Origin: Channa striata
Taxonomy: Eukaryota > Chordata > Actinopteri > Anabantiformes > Channidae
NCBI GenBank assembly: GCA_033026295.1
Contig: CM065175.1
Location: 25,214,437-25,278,436, forward strand
Length of the DNA: 64,000 nt
Reading direction: 5' to 3'
Within the stretch, counting starts at the first letter, position 1. Every line of letters begins with the position of its first letter. Below, one piece after another: positions 1-12,400 of the stretch. A program made the position numbers and the translations under genes. The notes below the pieces were generated by a model that was given only the letters and a program-made list of their open reading frames with translations, was not told the origin of the DNA and searched no databases.

Positions 1-505
1 ATTTTTTGTTTACTATCGTAAAGCTGAATGCAAACTCTGAAGTCTTAAGATGTAGTTACTTATAGTCATACTCATATTTCTCAAGAATATTTTAAAAACG
101 TTTAATATTTGTAATTAAGATCTATAACAACAACAGTTCTATACATTAACTTGAACATAACCTGAAATTCTTTGTTTTCCAACTTTAGTTTACCTTCATA
201 ATCCCATGGAGACTCTACAGTCCGTGATCTTTCACTAAATATATGTTTTGTCTTTTTTCATTTTCATTTTGTTCTTTTCAGTAAAAGTTGCCTTGTTCAT
301 TAAACACTGGTTGCTGCTTATCAGAAGAATGTCAGTATTTTCACTCTCACTGGATTAGCTTAACTGTAATGGATTGATGAGGATTTTACTGCACAGCAAC
401 TCCTACTAGAAGCAAAACCATATCGGCGAGTACAAGTTTTTAACCTTCTTCTTTTGCTCCCGGTGGGCCAGATGAGCACACAGCCATGTGTGGCAGCCAT
501 CACCA

Positions 506-527
506 TTGTGTGTGTGTGTGTGTGTGT
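506..527. repeat. (TG)n microsatellite
   Basis: Uninterrupted TG dinucleotide run, just downstream (gene sense) of the last visible exon of the left NLR. Confidence 0.9.
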
Positions 528-590
528 ACCCAAATACTAAGTGTCTTTGGTTAAAAGTGTCTGCTAAATGTTGTGTTAAAAGCCTCTTAC

Positions 591-2932
591 TGCTCTGCAG
601 AGACTGAGCCACGTCAGTTGCTTTCATTCCTTGGAGGAAGTGCAATGTGATCTTCGGAAAGGCCTCTTTGCTGCTCCTTCTCCTGTCCTCCTCTTCACCA
701 TGAACCTCCTCTGCATCAACCCATTGCCTCTCAAAGCACTCTGGGTAACCAGGATGGAGAACAATCTGGAAATTCTTCTGCTCAAATGTTGTCCATGGTG
801 TAGATGAACCCTTTAAAGAGGGGAAATCATTGTCTCTTGACAGACTATGTTTCCTGCTCACAAACACACAAACAAATATTAGATTAGTACAAGATTAGTA
901 GTTGATGGCACCGATATACCCGGAAAGTGGGACCAACTCTATGATTTTGTAATAAGTATAATTTGATGTAGCTCAAGAAAAGAGCTGTGCAAAGAACCAA
1001 AAAACATACAGCGAAGCTAATTGTTATATATACGAATAACAGATTCCCTCTCGCTCCTTTTTGGGGTCACAATGGCTAATGATCCAATTTCCACGGGGAC
1101 CACGTGTGCCTTCCCCTTCACATTTTTTCTAACTCTGCTTTCAGCCCTTGGTATTTCCCGAGCTTCTCTTGTTCTTTTTTCTGATGTTGATATTGCTACA
1201 CACATCAACTACAGCCTCCTTCTTCTGTTGGTCAACTGCCTTTGGAGGTGTGTCCCATTTTGACCATGGCAGTTCCAGCCTGTCCCCGGCACAGATGTTC
1301 CTGTACACTATACCAGCCACTTGATTAAGGAGTTCCATGAATGACCTGCCTGCTAACATCTTGCATCCTGCTGTTATGTGCTGGATTACCTCAGGGGCGT
1401 CTTCTCACTTTTAAAATGAATGTTAGGGCAGAATCTTTAGAAAACTACCTCATCTTATAATGCTCTCCTGTGTGACTCCACCACCGACTTTGACATTAAT
1501 GTTAAACACATGGGAGAATCATCACCTTTGTGATTGTTTCAACTTGTAAAAGTAGAATTCATGGTGTTATTTCATGGCGTTATTTAGATTGTATTAGATT
1601 GTACAGGTGTACCTAATAAAATGGCCAGTCAGTGTACCTGTGTGAATATCAAGAGTAGGTGCAGCTTTCTACAAACGTCATTAACTTGTAAGGCCTCCAC
1701 TGACTAGTTATTGATTTTAATAAAGGTCAAGAAGAGTCAGCTGATGAGACAGTGATCAGAAACAGAAATATTTGTATTAATGTCTACTTATGTAGCACTT
1801 TACAATGTAACTTCTTTTCCACACACTCACACCTTGCCCAAGGACACTTTGGCCCGTAGCAGGGAGTGACTGGGGATCGAACCACTGACCCTGTGGTCTG
1901 TGGACAACTGAGTGCCAAAGTTAGAAATGTATAAGCCTGGTCAAACATATTTCAAATAAACAGTTATGTTAGAGGAGAGTTTCACAGAACAATCTTTGGA
2001 CTTACTTTGAATAAGAATCTTGTGCTTCAAACATAAGAAATCGGTCATTTTCAGAGGACACGAAGCTTCGTGCAGGGGATTCTGAAATTTGAGGCTCCGA
2101 TCTGACAGATGAGAAGAGGAAGAAGCATAAACTTGGAATGACTTCCTACTGGACTTTCACCAGCTTGTATACTCAGTGTAGGTGTGAATGTACTGGTCAG
2201 CTGTCAGTATGTGTTGAGCTGTGCTCCAACTCATCCAACACTAAGTCTGCACACAATAATCACACACAGGTGCAGATCGTGTCTTCTCTTGCCATAAATA
2301 GACCAATTTTTTGTACCTCATGTCGAGGACATTGGCCCGACATCTTCTCTGAACATAATATCTGTGTGAAGGTGCCTTGACTTACTCTGCGTAAGAACCT
2401 TCAAAGGCCATAGGATGGAACATGGATGTGTCACTCCTCATGGACACTCTGCTTGCGAAAGGAGACTGTGATGAGAGCCGTCGTGTCCTGGAGGAGACAG
2501 ACACAAGAACAAACTAAGCAGGATCTGAGGACGTTCAGCAGTTAATGTCCACCATGAAAGCAGCTCAACACTCTGTTCAGTCCTGGATGAATTAAGATGC
2601 ATTTTTCTTGAATTGAGTTCAAAAAAAGTGCAAAGATGAGCAAAGTGAGCTGTTTATTTCAGTGTGTGATTCAGTGTTAGTATTAGCCTTACAAATGAAG
2701 GTAAAGTTAAAATAATGCTCAGTTAGTTGGAGAGACATTTGCTGGAACATTTCCCTTCACCACTCCAAAAAATGTTTTATTTTTAAGTCATTATTTTTAT
2801 ATATTTAATATGTATACTTTGTTACTACCACACACGCCCAATGACACATGACTTGAGATGAACTCACCTCCGAGCTTTGCTCCGTTTGTCGCCCAGTGAC
2901 GCTCCAGCACGATTTTCCTCAGACTGACTCAT
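591..2932 (-). CDS. NLR (NLRC3-like) immune receptor, N-terminal exons only, runs off window
   Basis: Exons on the minus strand are 2932-2868, 2487-2386, 2101-2006 and 853-591, each with consensus splice sites and compatible phases (2, 2, 2, then 1). Translation starts MSQSEENRAGASLGDK and continues into the short Ser-rich repeated exons that precede FISNA-NACHT in fish NLRs (SVSMRSD-like core, ENDRF core). The last exon ends in a helical, acidic segment (EEVHGEEEDRRRSSKEAF) that normally directly precedes FISNA. The FISNA-NACHT exon should lie left of base 1. Compared with the right-hand copy, one symmetric exon (phase 2-2, 90 nt) is missing without breaking the frame, and two exons are fused into one by loss of the intron and of about 16 codons. 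No frameshift is seen in these exons. Family assignment is strong; expression is unknown. Confidence 0.8.
1017..1380 (-). mobile_element. Non-LTR retrotransposon RT C-terminal fragment
   Basis: Minus-strand translation gives decayed pieces such as NINIRKKNKR and VVPVEIGSLAIVTPK. They match the conserved tail seen after the reverse transcriptase of many fish LINE proteins (NIRKKEHEKL followed by VVPVVIGALG). The same element lies at the mirror position 7960-8456 of the right arm and again near 14830, so the insertion predates the inverted duplication. The exact LINE clade was not determined. Confidence 0.65.
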
Positions 2933-4338
2933 GATGGATTTTTAGCTTTACAAAGATACAGGCAGCGTTAGCACGACTGGATTCGTCAGCAGAAAACACA
3001 CTGTCAGATACTGAAGATTACAAAACATAAACTTTTAAAAATCATTGTTATAGGCCCATATGTGCAGCGCTTCATATTTCATAAAATGACTAATATTAGT
3101 GAACCAGTAAATCCAGGCCGCTGGTTTAGCTTTAGCGTCTGAATGGTGATTGCAGACAACAATATTAGTTTAAAGAATGATTAAAGTTATTGTTGAAACA
3201 CCAACATGTCATTCATTATTAACACACATAAGTGACTGAAGTTAAACATAACACAGAAAGGATAGGAGTGTCACCAGGCCAATCATGTTTCTCTATGAGG
3301 TCGTGTTGTGGTCATATTAATAACGTGCTCGCTGATTGCTGTCTGCGTACGTGGCTAAGAGGCTACGTGTCCTTAATCGTCGATGGTTCCTTTTAGCTGT
3401 TGTGCCTTATGGATTTGCTTTTAAAATGCAGTTTTATGTTTTCTTTTCAGAAACTGTACATTAAAATGAAAAAAAATATATAGTCAGATGCATTCAAAAT
3501 TATTTCTAAATATGGGGATAACATTTATTATTTCATTTAACTCATTCCAAATACATTTTCCTTCTTTGAGTGGGTGCCATTTCTAACGAACGAAAGATGG
3601 TTGAAGGCAGGCAGAGCTGGTGAATTTTTAACTGCAGCAAAAAGCCTGTTTCCATAAAAATGTTAGTGGAAGGAATAAAAACGGAGTTTTCACACATTTT
3701 AAGGAAATTCTTCCGCTTATGGGGCACTGCCCTTACTAAGAATGAATCAAATGCATATATAAATGAATATGAAAAATTCTAGCAGTAATTTCAATCAGTA
3801 ATCACAGAACACAGTGGCTTTTTTATTGGTCTACTGGAACACATCAGGACACGAGACACCTTTTTAAAATTGAAACCAATAGTTCAATGACTTTAGTCTT
3901 TAGACAAAAAAATATAAACATATATTATAATTTAAGTGTAAAACAAACAATTTACTTTACCTTTTTCGACGATCTTATTTGCGGCAGCTGCATGTAACCA
4001 TTTCATGGAAACAAGTACAAGGAAGTGTTGAGCAAGATGAAGTCTGAAATAAAATGCTGCTAGACAAGTTCATTTGCTTTCTGTTTTGTTCTGTTGTCAT
4101 TCCTCTCTTTCTCATCCTGTTCAAGGCGAGTTCACCGTGTTGCCCAAGTAGACGACTTTATTGCCAGCTATGTGAAATTATTGTTGTTTTCCCTCTTTCA
4201 TGACTGTGTTATGCACTAAGCTTCACTCCTAAATGTAAATGGCTACTGATGTTCTGATCACTCGTCTTGTATTTAGTTCTTAATTATGGGAATCTTCAGG
4301 ATCTTACAAGCTGCTTTTAACAGAAACTTCTGTGCTAT

Positions 4339-4438
4339 NNNNNNNNNNNNNNNNNNNNNNNNNNNNNNNNNNNNNNNNNNNNNNNNNNNNNNNNNNNNNN
4401 NNNNNNNNNNNNNNNNNNNNNNNNNNNNNNNNNNNNNN
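4339..4438. other. Assembly gap (100 N)
   Basis: Exactly 100 N, the usual placeholder for a gap of unknown size. It sits next to the centre of the inverted repeat: the right arm begins at the first base after the gap, while 4100-4338 on the left has no visible partner. Confidence 1.
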
Positions 4439-5600
4439 ATGACAACAGAACAAAACAGAAAGCAAATGAACTTGTCTAGCAGCATTTCATTTCAGTCTTC
4501 ATCTTGCTCAACACTTCCTTGTACTTGTTTTCACGAAATGGTTACTTGCAGCTGCCGCAAATAAGATTGGCGAAAAGGGTAAAGTAAATTGTTTGTTTTA
4601 CACTTAAATTATAATATATGTTTATTTTTTATGTCTAAATAGTCATTGAAATATTGGTTCTCAGTTTTAAAAAGGTGTCTCGTGTCCTGACCCGAAAAAA
4701 TCCACTGCATTGTGTTATTACTGATTGAAGTTACTGCTTTAGGTTTTCATATTCGTGTATATATGCATTTTCATCATTCTTAAGGGCAGAAAAGCGGATG
4801 GATTCTATTAAAATGTGTGAAAACACCGTTTTCATTCTTTCCACTAACATTTTTATGGAAACAGGCTTTTCGCTGCAGTTAAAAATTTGCCAGCTCTGCC
4901 TGCCTTCAACCATCTTTTCAATGGTTAGAAATGGCACCCACTCGAACAAGGAAAATGTATTTGGAATGAATTAAATGAATTAATAGATGTTATCCCTATA
5001 TTTAGAAATTGTTTTGAATGCATCTGACTATATATATTTTTTTCATTTTAATGTACAGTTTCTGAAAAGAAAACATAAAACTGCATTTTAGAAGCAAATC
5101 CATACGGCACAACAGCTAAAAGGAACCATGTACACAACAGCAGACAGTTGTTTAGGAAGCTAAGCGACAATTAAGGACACGTAGCCTCTTAGCAGCGTAC
5201 GCAGACAGCAATCAGAGAGCACGTTATTAATATGACCACAACACGACCTCATAGAGAAACATGCTTGGCCTGGTGACACTCCTATCCTTTCTGTGTTATG
5301 TTTAACTTCAGTCACTTATGTGTGTTAATAATGAATGTTGGTGTTTCAACAATAACTTTAATCATTCTTTAAATTAACAGTGTTATCTGCAATCACCATT
5401 CAGAAGCTAAACCAGCGGCCTGGATTCACTGGTTAACTAATATTGGTCATTTTATGAAATATGAAGCGCTGCACATATGGGCCTATAACAATGATTTTTA
5501 AAAGTTTATGTCCTGTAATCTTCAGTATCTGACAGTGTGTTTGCTGCTGAATCCAGTCGTGCTAATGCTGCCTGAATCTGTGTAAAGCTATAAATCCATC

Positions 5601-8600
5601 ATGAGTCAGTCTGAGGAAAAATATGATGGAGCATCACTGGGCGACAAACAGAACAAAGATCAGGGGTGAGTTCATCTCAAGTCATGTGTGACCAGTGTCC
5701 GTGTCCGTGGGCATGTGTGTGGTAGTAGCTGTTACACATAAGAATATATATACAAAGTATACATATTAAATATATAAAAATGATGACTTAATAATAATAG
5801 TATTATTATAGTAATGTACATTTGTGCACTGAAATGACATTTTTTTGGAGTTGTGAAGGGAATTGTTCCAACAAATGTCTCCCCAACTAATTGCGCATTA
5901 TTCTTTTACTTTCATATGTAAGACTATCACTAATACTGTAACGTCACACTGAAATAAACAGACACTTTGCTCAGCTGGACTTTTTTTAAACTCAATTAAA
6001 TGCATCTCTACGTTCTGTCAGGAGCCAGAGGCCGATATCAGGATCTCCTACGGGGAGCGACGGGCCGAGGTCTCAACCTGTGACTATTGAACCGCTGGGT
6101 TCTCTTGCAAAGTAAGTGGACGCTTTTCAAAGAGGACTCACTATAACCATGGAAGCAGCAAACACTAACTATCGTCACTTAATTTTACTGTTTTATACTG
6201 TATTCATTAACTGTTCGGTTTATTAAACCGCTCCAAATTTGAGAAAAAAATCACAGTCAGAAATTCTTAAGAACTAAAGATGCCAAATGTAAAAAATGAA
6301 AGGGACTGATGGTGTGAAACTCCACATTTAGCAGATTCATGTGAACATCTTCAGTGTCACTACAATGTTCAATTCAATTCAACTTTATTTATATAAAGTT
6401 GAATTTAATGGACTTATATTTTTTTGCGAAAAGCATGAGAACAAAAGAAGGAAGAGGAAGTTAATTTTATTCATTCTCTGGGTCCTCCCAACCTCACCTA
6501 ACCTGCATCTGGACGCTTGCTAAATTATTTCTCTCGGTAGGTCTTAGTGAACCAGTGCTAGAAAAGCAGGTTTTCCAGGTTTTCAAGCTGTGGGTGTGAA
6601 GAACCTTTCAAGTCACAAGAATGCAACACACAGCAACATGGTGCCTGTGTTTAGTATTAAACTACCAGCTACAAAAAGCTGAACATTTTTGACAGGGCTT
6701 TAACGTGGCACAAAACATAACAGAAAAAGCAGAAATACTGTAAATGACCTTTAGTTTTCACCTTTTATTTGGTTTTTGCAATTAGATGAAAAATCAGTGT
6801 AAAAAATTGCAGTTGACGTTTAAAGTTGTAAAGAAACAACCAAGGGGGGTGAATCCTTTCAATATGCTCTGCATGTTTTGAGCGCACAGCAACTAAAGAA
6901 TTGTCATAACTTTGCTTCACAAGGAATTTGTGAGACTTAATTCAGGACTGAAAAGACTGTTGAGCTGCTTTTATGGTGGATATTAACTGCTGAACATCCT
7001 CAGATCCTGCTTAGTTTGTTCTTGTGTCTGTTTTTGTCAGGAAACGACGGCTCTCATCACAGTCTCCTGCCCAAGCATTGTGTCCATGAGGAGTGGAGCA
7101 TCTTTGTTGCATCCTATGACCTTTAAAGGTTCTTTTGAGGAGTAAGTCAAAGCATCTTAACACAGATATACTTTTCAGAGCAGATGTCGGGCCATTGTCC
7201 TTCAAAAACCCAAGCAAAGCTGTCTAAATCAATTAATCATTCTAAGTTTATGCTTCTTTCTCTTTCAATGTTTTTTCTGTCAGATCGGAGCTTAAAGTTT
7301 CAGAATCCCCTGCTCGAAGCTCTGTCCTCTGAAAATGAAAGATTTTTTATGTTTGGAGAACAAGCACATTCTTATTCAAAGTAAGTCCAAAGATTGTTGT
7401 ATAACACTCCTCTAATATAACTGTTTATTTGAAATATGTTTGCTCAGTCTAATACATTTCAAACTCATTTTACTCCATGGATACTGGATGTTGTTATCTC
7501 CTCGGTTTTCGTTGTACAGTAATGAAGTAGACATTAATACATATATTTCTGTTTCTGATCACTGTCTTATGAGCTGACACTTCTTGACCTTCATTACAAC
7601 CAATAACAAGTCAGTGGAGGCCTTACAAGTTAATGAAGTTCTTGCTTTACATGTAGAAAGCTACAGTTATTGTTATACTGTATATATGTATAGTCATAAA
7701 CTCGCTGTCTACTTTATTACATACACACATATGCTCACTCCCAACCCTACTCCTGTAAAATCTAATGAATTCTACTTTTACAATGTTATAATTTCTCACT
7801 GTTTAACTTAAGACTATCAGAAAGGAGATAATTCCATGTGTTTATTATTGATGTCAAAGTCGGTGGTGGAGTCACACAGCAGTGCATTATTAGATGATTT
7901 TCTAAAGATTTTGCCCCTACATTCAATTTAAAACTTAGACATTTCAGGTGCAGGCTGCAGATACCCCAGTCCGGCACATAACAGCAGGATGCAAGATGTT
8001 AGCAGGCAGGTCATTCATGGTACTCCTTAACCAAGTGGCTGGTATAGTGTACAGGAACATCTGTGCCGAGGACAGGCTGGAACTCCCAGGGTCATAATGG
8101 GACACACTTCCAAAGGCAGTTAAGAATGACCAAGTTAAGATCCTATAGGACTTCCATCCAGACATAGTAGTGGTAAAAACAGAAGAACACGGCTGTAGTA
8201 ACAGATGTAGCATTCCCAAGCAATAGCAACATCAGGATGAAGGAACAAGAGAAGTTCAAGGAATATCAAGCGCTGAAAGAAGAGTTAGAATACTGTGGAA
8301 TGTGAAGACACCAGTGGTACCTGTGGTAATTGGAACATTGGGGGTTGTGAACTTAACTGGGAGAGTGATTCCAGCACATCCAGAAACAGCATCTGAGATA
8401 CTACACGGGATCCTCAAGATTCCGGGCCAAGGAAGGAAGACTGTCCCAAATCATGTTCAGAATCAGAATCAGAAAAGTGTTTATTGCCAGGCACAGTTAA
8501 GTACACCTAACAGTACTAGGAATTTGACTTTGGTGTCTGGTGCAAACACAAAATCTACATAAAAACGTCTCTAAGTTGGGGAGGTGTTATCTGGGGTGAG

Positions 8601-9410
8601 GGTCTGTCCACTGTTCAGTAGGCTGACTGCAATGGGGAGAAACTGTTCTTGTGGTGCGAGGTCCTGGTCTTGATGGAGCGGAGGAAATGAGCTGAAAGAG
8701 TTTGTTTCTGGGATGAGAAGGGTTGGCTGCGATCCTGGCCGCACGTCTCTGGTTCCTAGAGATGTACAGCTCCTGAAGAGATGGGAGGTTGCAGCCGATC
8801 AAATTCTTAGCAGAGTGCATGATGCACTGCAGCCTGGCCTTAGCAGTTAACCAGACTGTGACGGCGGATGTCAGAATAAATTCAATGATGGCAGTGTAAA
8901 AGGTCACCAGCATCTTTACCGATAGGTGGAACTTCTTTAGCCTCTGCTGAGCCTTCTTGGTAAGGGAGCTGATATTCTGCTCCGACTTGAGGTCCTAGGT
9001 GATGGTGATGCTCAGGAAGCGAGAAGACTCCACAGAGTTTACCAGAGTGTCACAGAGGATGACGGGGGAGGGGGTTGGGTTCTTTCTGAAATCCACTATC
9101 ACCTCCACTGTCTCGAGAACACTGAGCTCTCGGTTGTTTGTGCTGCACCATGACATCAGACGGTTCGTGTCACTCCATCTCATATCCTGCTTAGTTTGTT
9201 TTTGTGTCTGTCTCTGTCAGGAAACGACGGCTCTCATCACAGTCTGCCTCCGCAAGCATTGTGTCCATGAGGAGTGGAGCATCTTTGTTGCATCCTATGA
9301 CCTTTAAAGGTTCTTTTGAGGAGTAAGTCAAAGCACCTTAACACAGATATACTTTTCAGAGCAGATGTCGGGCCAATGTCCTGCAAAAAACCCAAGCAAA
9401 GCTGTCCAAC

Positions 9411-9477
<67 letters not shown>

Positions 9478-12400
9478 TTCTAAGTTTATGCTTCTTCCTC
9501 TTTCAATGTTTTTTCTGTCAGATCGAAGCTTAATATTTCAGAATCCCCTGCTCGAAGCTCTGGCGTCTCTGAAAATGACCGATTTTTTATGTTTGGAGAA
9601 CAACCACATTCTTATTTAAAGTAAGTCCAAAGATTGTTGTATAACACTCCTCTAATATAACTGTTTATTTGAAATATGTTTGCTCAGTCTAATACATTTC
9701 AGACTCATTTTACTCCATGGATACTGGATGTTGTTATCTCCTCGGTTTTCGTTGTACAGTAATGAAGTAGACATTAATACATATATTTCTGTTTCTGATC
9801 ACTGTCTTATGAGCTGACACTTCTTGACCTTCATTACAACCAATAACAAGTCAGTGGAGGCCTTACAAGTTAATGAAGTTCTTGCTTTACATGTAGAAAG
9901 CTACAGTTATTGTTATACTGTATATATGTATAGTCATAAATACACTGTCTACTTTATTACACACACACATATGCTCACTGCCAACCCTACTCCTGTAAAA
10001 TCTAATGAATTCTACTTTTACAATGTTATAATTTCTCAGTTTTTAACTTAACACTATCAGAAAGGAGATAATTCCATGTGTTTATTATTGATGTCAAAGT
10101 CGGTGGTGGAGTCACACAGCAGTGCATTATTAGATGAGGTGGCTTTTTCAGTCGAGGAGTCTTCAAAGTTGGGGAGGTGTTATCTGGGGTGAGGGTCTGT
10201 CTACAGTTCAGTAGGCTGACAGCAATGGGGAAGAAACTGTTCTTGTGGCGCGAGGTCCTGGAACCATGCCCTCCAGCCAGGCGCTTATTGACTGAAGTTG
10301 ATTTTCGTCACTAGTAGACATGGATCATGTCAAGGGCCGTGTGGCGTGAGGTCCTTGTCTTGATGGACTGGAGGGGAAGGGCTGAAATAGTTTGTGTCTG
10401 GGATGAGAAGGGTTGGCTGCCATCCTGGCCGCAGGTCTCTGGGTCCTAGAGACGTACAGCTCCTGGAGTGATGGGAGGTTGCGGCTGATCACCTTCTCAG
10501 CAGAGTGAATGATGCACTGCAGCTTGGCCAGACTGTAATGGCGGATGTGGCAATGGATTCAATGATGGCAGTATAAAAGTTCGCCAGCATCTTAGGTGGA
10601 ACTTCTTGGTGAGGGAGCTGATATTCTGCTCCCACATGAGGTCATGAATGATGGTGATGCCCAGGAAGCGAGAAGATTCGAGAGAGAGATGAGGGTGGTG
10701 TCATCTAGGAACTTTAGCAGTTAAAGAGATTGATGTCCAGATGTGCAGCTGCTGGTGTAAAGGGAGAATACCAGAGGTGAGAGGATGCAGCCTTGGGCGG
10801 AGTCAGTGCTGATAGTCAGTGAGTGGGACACACGCTTTCCCAACCTCAAAAGCTGCAGTCTGTCCGTCAAGAAGTCCGTGATCCACCTGCACATGGTGTC
10901 AGGCACAAATGGGGAGACATGATATGGTTGGTCCTACTTTCCTGGTATATCGGTGCCATCAACTGCTAATAATGTCAAATATTTGTTTGTGTGTTTTTGA
11001 CCAGGAAACATAGTCTGTCAAGAGACAATGAAATCTCCTCTTTGATGGGTTCACATACACGAAGAACAAGGACAATATTTGAGGTCTGTAAATATATACA
11101 CACACAATTTACCAGGAATTATAAGACTTATAGCCAAAAGGTAAAGTCAATTTGACAGATGAAGCTGATACCATTTCTGTGAATTTAGATCGAAGGCTGG
11201 TGTTGAAAGGCGAGAATATTATTTTGTTTTCCAGCATCTGGAGAAGAAGATTATTGATTTTGTGAGGAGTGAGCTGAAGAGTTTCCAGAGTGTTCTCCAT
11301 CCTGGTTACCCACAGTGCTTTAAGAGGGAATGGGTCGATGAAGAGGAGGTTCATGGTGAAGAAGAGGACTGGAGAAGGAGCAGCAAAGAGGCATTTCTGA
11401 AGATCACACTGCACTTCCTCCAAGGAATGGATGAAGATGATGTGGCTCAGTCTCTGCAGAGCAGTAAGAGGCTTTTAACACAACATTTAGCAGACACTTT
11501 TATACAGAGTATTTTGACACACACACAATGGTGAAAGCTGCCACGCCGGGAGCAAATAGAGGTTCGGTGTCTGCAGCAAGGAGGGACCGCCAATGACCCT
11601 GTGGTCTATGGACGACTGCCTTGTCAACTGAGCTACGGCCACCCTGCCCCATCAGATTTAAATGTACTAGTGTAAAGTCAATTAACATAGCTCAGTCTAA
11701 ATTAATGCTAAAATCTGACAGTGTTTCCCAGTCAGAGACTCACTTTCTCTGTGATAAGGTAGAAGGCTAATGTTGGCTACTCTAGTGCTAGAGTACCATC
11801 TATCAAAGTCAAACTCCTTTCTCACCAGGCTTCATCGGTTGGATAAGATTGTTTTGATAGAAAGATGCAGATGGGGGATGGTGTGCAACAGCAACAGCTT
11901 GGTTTCAGACAGTGGGAGGTAGTTCCAGAGAAACACAATATCTAGACTTCACATACTTTGCACTAAAATGGGAAGATTTGAACCAATCCAATCCACAACA
12001 CCCATAAATACGAGTCAATGATTAATTGAACACAGTGGTTTGGAGTTGGGATTACCAAAAACACTTTTTTCTAGAGTTTTTTCTAGATTGAGTACAAGAA
12101 ACTTGTACATGCCGATATGGTTTTGCTTCTAGTAGGAGCTCCGGTGCAGTAAAATCCTCATCTATCCATTGAAGTTAATTAAATCCAGTGGGAACAAAAA
12201 TACTCACATTGCTCTGATAAACATGGCAGCAACCGGTGTTTAATGAACAAGGCAACTTTTACTGAAAAGAACAAAAAGAAAATGAAAAAGAAAAAAACAC
12301 AGATTTAGTGAAAGTTCATTGATTGTAGAGTCTCCATGGGATTATGAAGGTAAACTAAAGTTAGAAAACAGAGAATTTCATATAATGTTCTAGTTAATGT

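Larger units (their letters stand above)
1..4100. repeat. Left arm of large imperfect inverted repeat
   Basis: Read on the minus strand, this block follows the plus-strand block 4439-12545 in the same order: the inner ends (4065-4100 against 4439-4475), first coding exon, N-terminal exons, a retroelement piece, the pre-NACHT exon and outer flanks (1-130 against about 12415-12545). The arm continues past base 1. It is shorter than its partner because it lacks the second coding exon with about 0.9 kb around it, the second copy of the exon 3-4 segment and the LINE insertions. Similarity is seen by eye and is imperfect, so the percentage is not measured. It may be a true inverted duplication or partly a product of the adjoining gap. 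Confidence 0.85.
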
